DNA of 64,000 nt from Actinostola sp. cb2023 (GCA_033675265.1 JAUJYZ010000775.1:242501-306500), one strand, 5' to 3'; positions 11,592-27,016 are shown, counted from the first letter of the stretch. The notes: generated from the letters alone by a model not told the origin. Numbers and translations are program-made.

Positions 11592-14500
11592 ATGGGCTGT
11601 TGTGGCAAGAAAACGGGCGATAAAGACCGAAGCGACGACATCGAAATGAAGGAGAAAGGAAAATATGGTAACAGACTAACACTGAAATCTACCGACTTTT
11701 GAACCTCTGTATTCTCGTTATTTCTCTTTTATACTGAGATCTGTGTGCAGTCCACCAAACTGGTGCTTTAAAATCAATGTATTTTGCTTGTAGAGCGAAG
11801 GAGAGCGAAGCTATGAACGGCAAAGCGTAATCGTGTCGTCAAAAATACATTACAAAATGCAAATTCAGGATCAACTTACAACGAAACTAGAGACACAACT
11901 TTGCAAATTCTGGCTTCCTAAATGATCTGTTTTTCGAATCTCTCTGGTGTTCTCCAAGCGATTTTGATAATACTTTTACACTTCATTCATAAGTGGTAGA
12001 CGTTTATAAGTTAAGTTTTATTAGTTTTGGAAATCTGACATTTTTGTAAATCATGCGGCAAATTCTCTTCCTTCTTGGACTTGACCTTCTTGGACACTTG
12101 AAATCGCTTCCTCTTCGGTAAATATGCTTGGTGAAACTTGTTACATGTATTCTTTAGCTTAACATTTGTAAATGAATCAATGAGACTACGATGTAGCTGT
12201 TTATTTAACGTAGGAAAACGTCAAATAATATTTATTTATTTGTTTACATGTAATAATTTAAGTTGTTCATAACTTTCGATCTCTTCTTTTGCTCGCTGCC
12301 CTGGCTGTGTCAAGACAAAGTTAACCCGGGTTTCTGATGATCCTACAAGCTTTCAGATAATCTCTTGCTTTGGGATCCTTGAAGCTAGACCTTCAAACTA
12401 TTGATGAACTTACGTCATGTATAATACTACTCTACATGCATGAATGCTTTTAAAACAATCTACATGTATTTTTATTATTGTTTATTTCCATATTCCAATG
12501 TCGACTCATTCGTTTGGTATTTCTATTTCTAGTATGAATGTTTTATATTTTCTAATTATGTAATTGGTTAAAACTGAACAACTATAGATTTCACACAGTT
12601 TAAGCCAGAGTCAATCACTTTTATTATAATAATTATGAATCCTGGCTGCAATTTCCACCTTTTAAAACTATACAGTATCTCATTCATGCATATCATAACA
12701 TTAATATAGAGTCATTTTCGTATGAGTGGGAAGTACTTACGGTACGGTTCGTGCCATGCGGTGACCGTGCCGTATCTAAGCATTCTGATTGGTTGAGCAG
12801 TGATTTTGCACGTTGTGATTGGTTTAATACAATGTGTTTGATTCCGTACCGTATCCTTAACTCCGTACCATAGGTTTCCCACTCATACGAAAACGACTCT
12901 ATTGGCTATTATGTGAACATGAAAGGATGGTAGTGGATGAAAAGAAAAATGGGAAATGGAAGTTTGAGTTAGAACTCTCTCTTTCTTATTTCCCTCTCCC
13001 ATCTCCTGTCTCCCTACAGTACCTATAAGCCTAAAACAAAACAGAGATGTGAGTTTATTTTGTTCATTCTAATTCTAATTATTATTATATCATTTTTTTT
13101 AGGAAAATCCAAGGAATTTGACCCCAGCTTTAATGGCCCAATTAAAAACAGGTATATTTTGTATATTTACACTCTTGTTGTGATTAATTAATTAATAAAT
13201 AAAGTACTTTAAGTTAAAAAAATATATATATGATACAGGTCATTTATTTGTCTTTGATCCTTTATTTTTACTCCTAATTTTGATCCTTAATCTGTGATTT
13301 ACATACATTAAATATATCCCTTCTACAGTGTACTATATATTACATGTAATTTGATCGCTGATGCCATTAAAACATGATATACATGTACATGTACTGTACA
13401 GTGTACCTGAGATCTGAGATCTGAAAAGTAGTGATCCATGAATGATTATTATTATTATATCCTGATCCCACTTCCTGTCATCCCAATCCCATGCTTGTGA
13501 TATAAGTACAAAATTCTGTATTAATAATTTCAAATTCTGACTTTTTTATGTTGGTGTTTGTGGTTTTCAGAAGCTGTACAGACATCCCATGTTGTATCCT
13601 GTTTGTTTTGTACATCATAGGCATGCTTGCACTTGGTGGCGCAGGTACAGTAATACTACATCTTGTATTATTGTTACAATCACAGTACATTATACATGTA
13701 TTTATATAATTCCTGTACTGATTTTAAACTGATATATTTTCAGCTTTCTACATGGGTAACCCATACAAGCTACTCAATTCTGTCGACTCTTTTGGTAATA
13801 TTTGTGGGTATAGCCCAGGCTTTGTGTAAGTTAACAATTTGGTTTTCAGTTAAGAAATACAGTCGAACCTCCTGTAAGCGACCACCCAAAATGTCAAGCT
13901 TTGTGGTTGCTTATGAGAGGTGGTTGACCACCCAAGATGTCAAGCTTTGTGGTTGCTTACGAGAGGTGGTCACTTACGAGAGGTTCCAACTATAGTGATT
14001 TGACTTGGAACTGAACTTTTGGTATTTTGGAAAACTGGTCACTTAGGAGAGGTGGTCGCTTTAATACGAGAGTGGTCGCGCAACCGGAGGTTCAACTGTA
14101 TTTCAGTTAAAGTGTTTTATAAATTTATATATTTATTTAGCTACTGCTACATGTAAATTACATTTAGATTGATATAACGTTAACAAGTTTACATTTACAG
14201 TAGTCTTGTTATAATGTTATGTTCATATGAGTGCGATAGTATGCTGCAATTGGTTGAATATGCATACATGTAGACTACAGTACAGTGTACTACATGTACA
14301 TGTATGTGTTTGATTCCATATTGTGACCGTACACTGTACATACATGTAACATGTGCAAGTGTGGCTCTAATGCCATAGGTTTCCCAATCATACGAAAACA
14401 ACTTTATCGTGCAATGTACAGTCTTCACTGTTTGGTTGGAGGGGGAGGGGGGGGGGGGGGGGGGGGGGGTGGTCTTATGGTCTTATGGTTTCTGGGCTGC

Positions 14501-17500
14501 AGGTTGTCTTTCCTTTCTCTCTTCCCTCAACTGTCCCCATCTGCCATAATACGCAGACTGCCAGCTACACATGCTACATGAATATAATTGTTATGCATCC
14601 CTGTATCTAAACTGCATTGTATTCTATTGCTTTAGGGACAAGCCCAAACTAGTGTTCTTTGACATGACAGTTTGTATCAGTCCAGCTGGCTTTGCAAACA
14701 ATTTGTTTGCTTACTCTTGTCCAACTACACAGGTACTTATTTATTATTCGTGTAATTATTGTCAAATACTAATCTGGGGTTCCTGTGGTTGACTGTCAGA
14801 ATATTATTGGGTTCCCTGTGTCCTCAATGGGGTTCCTGTGGTTGACATTCAGAACATTATTGGGTTCCCTGTGTCCATGATGGGGTTCCTGTGGTTGACA
14901 TACTCTTGTCCAACTACACAGGTACATAAATTATTTTTATTATTATTTGTGTAATTATTGTCAAATACTAATCTGGGGTTCCTGTGGTTAGCAGTCAGAA
15001 AAATATTGGATTCCCTGTGCCCACGATGGGATTCCTGTGGTTAGCAGTCAGAAACTTATTGGGTTCCCTGTGTCCATGATGGGGTTCCTGTTGTTAGCAG
15101 TCAGAAACGTATTGGGTTCCCTGTGTCCATGATGGGGTTCCTGTGGATGACAGTCAGAACGTATTGGGTTCCCTGTGTCCATGATGTGATTCCTGTGGTT
15201 AGCAGTCAGAACATATTGGGTTCCCTGTGTCACTGACGGGGTTCCTGTGGTTAGCAGTCAGAAACGTATTGGGTTCCCTGTGTCCATGATGGGGTTCCTG
15301 TGGATGACAGTCAGAACATATTGGGTTCCCTGTGTCACTGACAGGGTTCCTGTGGTTAGCAGTCAGAAACGTATTGGGTTCCCTGTGTCCATGATGGGGT
15401 TCCTGTGGATGACAGTCAGAACATATTGGGTTCCCTGTGTCACTGACAGGGTTCCTGTGGTTAGCAGTCAGAAACGTATTGGGTTCCCTGTGTCCATGAT
15501 GGGGTTCCTGTGGATGACAGTCAGAACATATTGGGTTCCCTGTGTCACTGACGGGGTTCCTGTGGTTAGCAGTCAGAAACGTATTGGGTTCCCTGTGTCC
15601 ATGACGGGGTTCCTGTGGTTAACTCGCTTGAAAGTTTGATCAGTGGATGAATGCACTTCCACAATGGTTTTCACTGTATCAAATTACTGCAGCTTCTACG
15701 TTAGCCTGATTTTCAGACGGCTCATGTATCATACGCTCTCGCTTCCTCCCCTAAAAAACTAAAAGGTTCGCTCTGATTGGTCGAAATTCAAACAATAGCA
15801 GGCACGACTTCCTACAAGGGCAATCAGACGGGATTTGGGGAGGGAGCGAAGCGTATGACACATGAGCCGTCTGAAAATCAGGCTACTTCTACGTGTATAT
15901 AAATAAAAACTCATGAATTTTGTCTGTTTATAGATATGCCGCAAGAAGTGTCCAGACTTTAATGCCTTTGCTACAAGCTTGAATGGAGATGACATGGTTT
16001 GCCGATATGATGTCAAAACTGATGGACTTTCCTATATGGTATTACTTTTGATTTATTAGAATTTGTTATAAATATTATAAGTTTTGATGATTGAATTCAT
16101 AGTTTCATGTACAGCGATTTGCAAAAATTCTGTAAAAATCAATATAATATCGATATATCAATATATCGGGTGCATTGTGGGTAATTTTCATCATAAAATG
16201 GCTGAATAAGCCCTCTAAGGTTCTTTTTTTTCAATTGTTTTTTCACATACACACTACAAAGGTTAATTGGGTTTAGATTCAGGTTTAATAATAGCTAAAA
16301 TCAAAGAATTAGGATTATGCAAATTACTATTATATCGATATATCGATATGTTTAATAGATTTTACAGAATTTTTGCAAATCGCTGTACATGCACTAGTAC
16401 TGTCCAGTTTTATACATTGTATGATAAAGCCACCATAAAATTAAACATTTCCTGTGTTATTTTGTTAGTGATTATGACATGGAGCATCACATGACACATA
16501 CATGTATATTGTATAATGTATAGCTGTATTGTACGTACATGTACATGTACTCCTCGACTGAACACATACATGTACATACAATGTAGGCCCATGTTTAATG
16601 TTACAACCCATCCAAAACATGTTAACATGTTTGTTACATGTAACATGAGTTAACAAACTTCTAATTAAATGCAACTCTACATGTATATAAATTACAGTGA
16701 GGACACACTAACCGGGACCCCTTGAGCAAAACTGACCAATCAGATTACAGCTGAAAATAATCACATTCCAACAAAAGTCATCTGCGCCAATCATCATTAT
16801 GACTATAATGCTGATTGGCCCAGACAACAACTTTTTTTGGAATGTGATTATTTTCAGCTGTAATCTGATTGGTCAGTTTTGCCCAAGGGGTCCCGGTTAG
16901 TGTGTCCTCACTGTAATGCTCTCACCATGTTAAATAATGTTATTTCCATATGTTTCCACAGGATAAATTACGTTTGGTAAAAGATAAAAAATGTGCGCCA
17001 TACATTTTAAAGAGTACAGATGGTAAGGATTTGTTTAGAAAAAATGAAATTGATACATGTGCATACATGACAGTACAGTACTGCTTATTTGTAACTTCCC
17101 CTAACGCATGCGTCGCGAGCGATTAACTAGCCCATATTCAGTCAGTAACGAGCGCGTATTTAGCTGGATGGCTCATGAGCAACGTGTGTAGTCACGCGGA
17201 ACGACAAATCAGTAAAGTGTACTTCTAACTTAAAAGTGGACAAGTTTTGATTTAGTATTAATCAGTTTGTTATCAAAATGAATATGTATCATGAAATTTT
17301 CACAATCTAACAAGTGTTTTTTTAAAATAGTACATAAAACATTTTCCACAATGGGGAGTTTGGGAGTCTGAGCTGACATCTGTAAAATGAGTCATGCTTC
17401 TCCTAACACTAGAACTCTTGTGTTCTGATCTGTCCCCGCATGCTCTATAACTGCACAGAGCACGTGCGCACGTTTTCCATTTCTGCAATAGTATGGAGGG

Positions 17501-20500
17501 TAGAAAATCAAGTGATACTAAGGCGGAGTGTCGAATGGTCCCCGTAAAAAGTCAGAATGGTCCCCGTAAAAAGTCAGAGTCTCGCAAAATTTCGGTCAAA
17601 TTTCGTGGGTCTCGAAGTCTCGTTTTTCCCCAAAAAGCCTTCTCAGAGTCTCGAATTTTGAAAACAATGGGAATCGGTGAAAAAACGTCTCGGGCTCGCA
17701 AAAATATGCTTTGTCTCGGAGTCTTGCAAAGTCTCACCTTGACCATTCAATACCCCTATTTATATACTAGCAAGCTGACAGCTTATAGCAAGCCAGCAAT
17801 GGAGGACCGTGCAAAGGAACCTTAATTTCTTCCAATAGTATTTTCATGTTCCGAATGCAATAATGGCGGAATCAGCAAAGCTCATTTATTGTGTAGTTAG
17901 TGATATGTTACAGCCATCGTTTCAAAGAGTATAATAACAATTAAACAAACCTACAAAATTTTAGAGCGATTCTACAAAAATGTAAAAAGTTATAGCGAAT
18001 TGAAATCACAAAGATTTGTATGGGATCGAAATTGAGTTTTGGACTGACTAGCCTCGTTTCCATTGCTAGAATTCAAATGGTTATAACTTTACGAGGGTTT
18101 CATTTTACATTTGTACGTTGCCAATTAGCCAATCAACTTGCGAAGTTCAAATCCTAGTTCCCAACTTGCTTGCGACAGAGCTTCAGAACTTCGATCAAAC
18201 ACGAAGTTTGAGAATCTTGACACAACTCGAAAATTGTACTACTATTTGCATTATGCCAAGTCACCAAAACCTATTACGTAATCAATCTCAACCCTTCAAT
18301 GAGGGTTTATCACATAATTTCAAAACTCATAGGACAAAAAAATGATTATCATAGCTGGAAAGAGCTCGTTGAAATTAGTAAAAATGTGAAGTTTGGAAAA
18401 GATCGCTTCACAAATTAACGAAGATATGAATTTTCAAAAATCGAAATTTTATATGAAAACCTTTGGAAATTACGCTTGGAGGCAACTCTTGCCTCCAACA
18501 AAGGTTTTCATACAAAATTTCGATTTTTGAAAATTCATATCTTCGTAATTTGTGGAGCGATCTTTTCCAAACTTCAAATTTTTACTAATTTCAACGAGCT
18601 CTTTCCAGCTATGATATTCATTTTTTGTCCTATGAGTTTTGAAATTACATGATAAACCCTCATTGTGCAAGCCAACCTGTGCATGTGCATTTGCGATAAC
18701 CGCTGACAGCTGTACATGTACATGTACATGTACCCTTTGATTCTGACCCTGTTACTTGATAAATGGACAGAGCCTCATTAATTTGAGTATTTAAAATTCT
18801 CTACAGTTATGAATCGCTGTGTGCCAACAATATTGACCAGTCAGCTGGGGAATCTCTTCCCTACCGAGAACAATGCTACAGGAACAAATGTCACTGGAAA
18901 AGCTGTGCAGGATGGATCACTGTAAGTATACTGTCAGGACTCATTTGATATTCACACTGCTGTTTTAAAGGCCATACAATGTATGCACTAACGGATCATG
19001 TGATCCATGCAACCCTGGTGTTTCTTGGTGTTGCAGTCTGCATTGTATTCTTGGTTAGTTTTTTTTGTATGCAGGGTATTGTTTTGATTCAAGTTCATTC
19101 TTCTTGTCCTTTGTGTTCATTGTCTATAACGTCATCTGATGTTCTACAACACCTGAAGAAACCTCCGCCAACTCTCTCAGATCAAGCAGCAAACTGTGTC
19201 AAAATGAAAGGCTCACCATAATACCAAAGTGACTCGTAAAAATACACAGCTGTATTAGATGCTTAGCCAACTAATAACCTCTATATTGTCTGACACCTTT
19301 ATTATTATCATATCTTATATATGCAGATATATCCAAGCGTTACTAAAATTCCAGAATCTTGGCCTGAAGGTACGATATTAATATGTACAAGTTTAATTTT
19401 GTGTATTAATTAGAAATATTAAATTATTATAATTATAAATTATTATGAAATACATTATGCAGGTTATTGCTGATGTCCAGGCATCTTGGTATTGGATCTT
19501 AGGGTAAGTTGACATTAGGTTTTACATGTAGGAGCATTGAGCAATAAATTATTCCCCGAAGTAGAGGTGAGTAAGTGGTGGATATTTACCGAGCCACGAG
19601 TCCTCGAGCGGCAAGGTAGATATTCACCACTACTCAACGACATTAATTAATAATATTGTTTTAGTGTTTACCAAATCAGTTGGATAAAAAATGTAGCTGT
19701 AGCGAAACGAGATGCCATTTTGAATCTCATCCCAAAACAGTGAATAGCCAAGGATATTTCAAGTTACGGGAGCCAATCAAAACGCGCCAAAATTACTATC
19801 CACTGATTTGGTCAATACCAATGTTATTTACATGTATACCAAGTCTCAATGCTCTTATAAACTAGACGCTCTACTAGCGTGAAGTCGGGCTTCTATTAAA
19901 GCTTACCACAACACAAATTAACAGCGGTACAAAGTGTAGAAGACATTGACTTCGTTTAGATTTCAATCTTGTGTCAGTTGTGAGATTAAACTGATTTTAA
20001 AATCTCCTTAGTCATCGACCCGGGTCATCGAATGTACATGTACATGTACATGCAATAACTTTGTTCAATCACTCAGCCCTTTTCGTATATTTGAGCCTTT
20101 GATTCTCAGCGGCAGGCACAGGGAGACACCCATTAAAAACCACTTTCATGTAACTTTGAGCTCAAAGACAAAACTGCATTTTTAGAGTCAGCCCTTCCAC
20201 AGGAAGCCCAACTAATAATAACAATAAAATGTAATAAGTATTATAATACATGTAATTGAGTGAGAAAGTTTTAAGATCTACAACATGTATGTACCCTTCC
20301 CTCCATTTAGCTTCCATAAACTCTCATAAGTCTAATAAACACATACATGTACTATAATAAGGCGATAGAATGGTCAAATTCGAGACTCGCCGAGACAATT
20401 GTTTAAAAATCTGAGACTTCACTACTTGTATTTTGTTTGAAACTTGAACATATTATTTGAGATTTTGAACTGCATGTTGATTTTTACGAAATCCTGAATC

Positions 20501-23500
20501 TGAGACTCTTTTCTGGAATGCCGAGATTTCGAGACTCGCTCAGATTTTGCCGAGACCATTCTATACCTTAGTTTATAATGTTTAATATTACATTCCGTTT
20601 TGTTTGACAAGAGTTTGCTTTGTTTGCAGTGGTCTGGGAATTGCAATGGTGGCATCTTTCATCTACATTCTTGTCATGAGGTTAGTACAAGTTCAAGTTT
20701 ATTTCTCATACTCATTAATTATTCATGAGGTGACCAGCCAATCAAATGTGCAGAATAATACCATGTGATGTACTTTGAAACTAGGGAATGTACTGGAAAT
20801 TTGTCCAGTAACTGGAAAAAAGATTTCTGAAGAATTTGTAAACGGAACCCTAAAACGGCTGGAAGTAGAACCTACATGTAGCTTAAATTTAGACAAATTC
20901 GTACCCCTAGTTTTAAATGCAGCTACATTTGTACACTATAGTGTACATACGGTTCCTTCGTCGTTAGTCACTCCAGCCATAACATCGACTTTCTGAAACT
21001 GTCCTTTTTCAAGCAAAATACTTGGAGCATCTACAAATAATAAAGGTGGAAGAATCAGATTTAGTTATACCGCCGTCCGGTTGGCTCAGTTGGTTGAGTA
21101 CTGGTCTATTGTGCGGGAGGTTCGTGGTTCGAGTGTAAAATTGCGTCAAAAACACGCATTTTTGATTTTTATGGCAAATAAATTGAACTAATGCCCAGAA
21201 ATCGGACCTGTAAAGTCAGTTTACTTGAGGTTAAAATTTGAAGAGTTATCTAGTTGTCACTTACTAATAACTGGCCATGAGATCGATGTTACGAAAATTC
21301 AGAAAGTTATAATTTTTCAAAGCAGTATCGATGTTTACGGCCGGTGTAGGAGTTAATGGGTTAAGGTACACATGAAATTTGATCCTCTTTATTTTGTTCT
21401 TTGTTATAATATTATTTCATGATATCTAATTGGAGCAATAAACTTGAAGGCATATAGTATCATATATAATGTTAAATACTCCAATACATCAAAAAATTTC
21501 CATACTCCCGAGGCCTTGAAAGTTATTTTTCAAAACTTCAGTTCAAAGGTCAAGTATGATGTCACCATGGTTACCATATTAACAAAAATTAACAAAGCAT
21601 TAATCTTAATGATACATGTGTCCTTAACTGTAGTCTCTACAGTAAAACTAGATGATATTACAGCCGTTCTAAGCTTTTATGGGCGTGGTCATATTGGACC
21701 CGTGCCTTAATGCCCCTGAGCATTTAAGAACCTGTTGAACTCTTCGTAAGAGTAGGGGATTGTTACCCGGTTCAACAGCCTACTTCAAATTGGAGGCCAT
21801 AACACACTAACGTACTAACTCCTCATGATTGTAAGCTGCTCGGCTGCCGTAGGCGCCTTTATATGCAGCCCGAAAAAGTCCTCCACCGGTTGTAATGCGC
21901 ATTTGATCATATTCCAAATGTTAAAATGCGCTATATAAGCAATAAACATTATTATTAATGAGCTACATGTATTGTAGGTGGATTGCTGGCTTAATAGTAT
22001 GGCTGACTACATATGCTGTACTCACCCTTATTGGATTTAGTAAGTATCGAATATACAATAATACATCACACGTCATGTACATGTATGTTTGTGTTGTGTG
22101 CAGCTTAATCTACCAGTATGCACACCATGGACTAGAAACTTTATTATTTAATAAATACATATTTTACAAGCACATTTAACATGTGCATATACAGTATGTC
22201 ACATGTAATTTGAGGTACAAACTGTAATGATGGTGATGATAATCATGATGGTGATAATAGGGACTTTACGCAACGACGACGGAAGACCCACACGACAGGG
22301 TTGACAGCAAAAGCAGCATGTCACAAATTTTCAGTACGCATGCGTAATTATGAAGGCATTCATGCACAACAAAGTCTGCTGTCATGCTCTCGTGTTGACC
22401 AGTTGATGCATAATGTTAACACGACATGTGGACGGTAGAGGTTGTCGTTCCAGTCTTTTTCGATCACGAACGCCATTGTGAAGTCTCCCCTCGTTTTGTT
22501 GTGTAAAGTCACAATAGTGATGGTGATGATGGTGACAAGAATGGTGAAGATGTTGGGAGTTACAAGTGGGGAGCACAGTCTATTTTGCTTAATAGTTTGC
22601 ATAATTTTTGATGCTAATGTAAAATGTAGTGGTTAAAAATACACCTGTTTTCAAAAACGTTGTCCATTTACAAAATAGTAAATAGTAGAATGGAATTAAT
22701 TAGAGAAACAATGAGCCACAGTTCTGCATGATTGAATTTCTTTTGTTTCTCTAATTAATTCCTTTCTACTATTTACTATTTACTATTTTGTAAATGGACA
22801 ACGTTTTTGAAAACAGGTGTATATTAAATACCGTAAATTCTCTAATAAATGCCCTGCACCCTCTAATAAGCGCCCCCTCTAATATTAGCGTCCACCATTT
22901 TTACCAAAAAATGAAATTAGCGTCCCTCTCTTCATTTTTTAAAGTCACCTCATTTCTAAGTATTTGTTTTTTCCCTCCTACATGTAGGCGTTTACTATAG
23001 TTGGACACAGTACACATTATTAAAGTCAAATGCTAATGCTACTAGCAGTGTGGATATCGTGCTATTTGGACTGGACCAGTACACCAATAGTGTTGATACC
23101 TGGTATTACCTTAGTAAGTATTACTGACCAATACACCAATAGTGTTGATACCTGGTATTATCTTAGTAAGTATTACTGACCAGTACACCAATAGTGTTGC
23201 ATTGATACCTGGTATTACCTTAGTAAGTATTACTGACCAGTACACCAATAGTGTTGATACCTGGTATTATCTTAGTAAGTATTACTGACCAGTACACCAA
23301 TAGTGTTGATACCTGGTATTTATGAACTTAGTAAGTATTACTGACCAGTACACCAATAGTGTTGATACCTGGTATTATCTTAGTAAGTATTACTGACCAG
23401 TACACCAATAGTGTTGATACCTGGTATTATCTTAGTAAGTATTATTGACCAGTACACCAATAGTGTTGATACCTGGTATTATCTTAGTAAGTATTATTGA

Positions 23501-26500
23501 CCAGTACACCAATAGTGTTGATACCTGGTATTATCTTAGTAAGTATTACTGACCAGTGCACCAATAGTGTTGATACCTGGTATTATCTTAGTAAGTATTA
23601 TTGACCAGTACACCAATAGTGTTGATACCTGGTATTATCTTAGTAAGTATTACTGACCAGTACACCAATAGTGTTGATACCTGGTATTATCTTAGTAAGT
23701 ATTATTGACCAGTACACCAATAGTGTTGATACCTGGTATTATCTTAGTAAGTATTACTGACCAGTACACCAAGAGTGTTGATACCTGGTATTATCTTAGT
23801 AAGTATTACTGACCAGTGCCCAATAGTGTTGATACCTGGTATTATCTTAGTAAGTATTATTGACCAGTACACCAATAGTGTTGATACCTGGTATTATCTT
23901 AGTAAGTATTACTGACCAGTACACCAATAGTGTTGATACCTGGTATTATCTTAGTAAGTATTATTGACCAATACACCAATAGTGTTGATACCTGGTATTA
24001 CCTTAGTAAGTATTACTGACCAGTACACCAATAATGTTGATACCTGGTATTATCTTAGTAAGTATTATTGACCAGTACACCAATAGTGTTGATACCTGGT
24101 ATTATCTTAGTAAGTATTACTGAACAGTACACCAATAGTGTTGATACCTGGTATTATCTTAGTAAGTATTACTGACCAGTACACCAATAGTGTTGATACC
24201 TGGTATTATCTTAGTAAGTATTACTGAACAGTACACCAATAGTGTTGATACCTGGTATTATCTTAGTAAGTATTACTGAACAGTACACCAATAGTGTTGA
24301 TACCTGGTATTATCTTAGTAAGTATTACTGACCAGTACACCAATAGTGTTGATACCTGGTATTACCTTAGTAAGTATTACTGACCAGTACACCAATAGTG
24401 TTGATACCTGGTATTACCTTAGTAAGTATTATTGACCAGTACACCAATAGTGTTGATACCTGGTATTACCTTAGTAAGTATTATTGACCAGTACACCAAT
24501 AGTGTTGATACCTGGTATTACCTTAGTAAGTATTACTGACCAGTACACCAATAGTGTTGATACCTGGTATTATCTTAGTAAGTATTATTGACCAATACAC
24601 CAATAGTGTTGATACCTGGTATTACCTTAGTAAGTATTACTGACCAGTACACCAATAATGTTGATACCTGGTATTATCTTAGTAAGTATTATTGACCAGT
24701 ACACCAATAGTGTTGATACCTGGTATTATCTTAGTAAGTATTACTGACCAGTACACCAATAGTGTTGATACCTGGTATTATCTTAGTAAGTATTACTGAC
24801 CAGTACACCAATAGTGTTGATACCTGGTATTATCTTAGTAAGTATTACTGAACAGTACACCAATAGTGTTGATACCTGGTATTATCTTAGTAAGTATTAC
24901 TGAACAGTACACCAATAGTGTTGATACCTGGTATTATCTTAGTAAGTATTACTGACCAGTACACCAATAGTGTTGATACCTGGTATTACCTTAGTAAGTA
25001 TTACTGACCAGTACACCAATAGTGTTGATACCTGGTATTACCTTAGTAAGTATTATTGACCAGTACACCAATAGTGTTGATACCTGGTATTACCTTAGTA
25101 AGTATTATTGACCAGTACACCAATAGTGTTGATACCTGGTATTACCTTAGTAAGTATTACTGACCAGTACACCAATAGTGTTGATACCTGGTATTATCTT
25201 AGTAAGTATTACTGAACAGTACACCAATAGTGTTGATACCTGGTATTATCTTAGTAAGTATTACTGACCAGTACACCAATAGTGTTGATACCTGGTATTA
25301 CTGACCAGTACACCAATAGTGGTGATACCTGGTATTACCTTAGTAAGTATTACTGAACAGTACACCAATAGTGGTGATACCTGGTATTATCTTAGTAAGT
25401 ATTACTGACCAGTACACCAATAGTGTTGATACCTGGTATTATCTTAGTAAGTATTATTGACCAGTACACCAATAGTGTTGATACCTGGTATTACCTTAGT
25501 AAGTATTACTGACCAGTACACCAATAGTGTTGATACCTGGTATTACGTTAGTAAGTATTACTGACCAGTACACCAATAGTGTTGATACCTGGTATTATCT
25601 TAGTAAGTATTACTGACCAGTACACCAATAGTGTTGATACCTGGTATTATCTTAGTAAGTATTATTGACCAGTACACCAATAGTGTTGATACCTGGTATT
25701 ACCTTAGTAAGTATTACTGACCAGTACACCAATAGTGTTGATACCTGGTATTACGTTAGTAAGTATTACTGACCAGTACACCAATAGTGTTGATACCTGG
25801 TATTATCTTAGTAGTAGTATTACTGACCAGTACACCAATAGTGTTGATACCTGGTATTATCTTAGTAAGTATTACTGACCAGTACACCAATAGTGTTGAT
25901 ACCTGGTATTATCTTAGTAAGTATTACTGACCAGTACACCAATAGTGTTGATACCTGGTATTATCTTAGTAAGTATTACTGAACAGTACACCAATAGTGT
26001 TGATACCTGGTATTATAAATCTGATATGAACCTTTTTTATGTCTTATTAGCAATCATACTTGGGATTATTCTTGGTATTCTCGTTCTCCTTCTCTTGGCT
26101 TTGAGAAAAAGAATCCAAATTGCCATTGCATTAATCAAGGAATCAAGCAAGTATGTGTACATGCAGAACCATTACCAACATGGTATTTTCTCAGTGATTT
26201 TATTAAAATTATTATTTTTTATTTAATTTTTTTAATAAAAAATTAAAGCAAAAACAAAAAAAAACCATGGTATTTTCTCAGTGGTCAATAAATGTTTACA
26301 TGTACGTCTGTCTTGTTACAGGGCCATTACCAACATGGTATTTTCTCTGTTCTTTCCCCTCATTCCTTGGTTACTGCAACTCATCCTGTTTGGTTGGTTT
26401 GTGTCAGTGCTAGCGTATCCTTACACCTATACATACATGTACACTGTACATTTAATATGGTTGTTGTATTGAAGCACTAAAACTACAATCCCATGCAAAA

Positions 26501-27016
26501 TAACATGTGTCACCATGAAATCTTAAGTCTTGTAGGTCTGCTTTCATCTACTTAGTATTTTTACATTGTAATGATTATATTGAAGAAATGGGCAATATAT
26601 ATATAGCATAATATTATTGCAAATGAAAGAAACAATTTCCATCTTAATTGCCCTATTCCCGCACTATGACGTCAAATCAAAACAATCTATTGTTTAAACG
26701 CTAAGGATCATGGTCACTAGAGGGGGACAAAACAGCAACAACACAAAGGATTTCCCAAATAAATGTATTTTACAGACGGTCTGAAAGCGATAAAAGTCAC
26801 CAAACACAGTAAATATTGTGGGAAAAGTATCGATGAACATAATATCTGGAAACTAGCCAATTTGAAATCAAACGAACCTCAGCAGAGCAGATTTAGTTCC
26901 AATTTCTATTCTTCACAATTCTGTCCCCCTCATAAATAAGCCGTTACGTCATAATGGTATAGGGCAATTACCCACGGCCTGATAAAGATTATGTATTTAT
27001 TTTTGATGTGCATAAC

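Noticed and set aside
23074..26015. CRISPR-like regular repeats
   Set aside because: There are no unique spacers; the full 52-bp unit repeats head-to-tail inside a eukaryotic intron.
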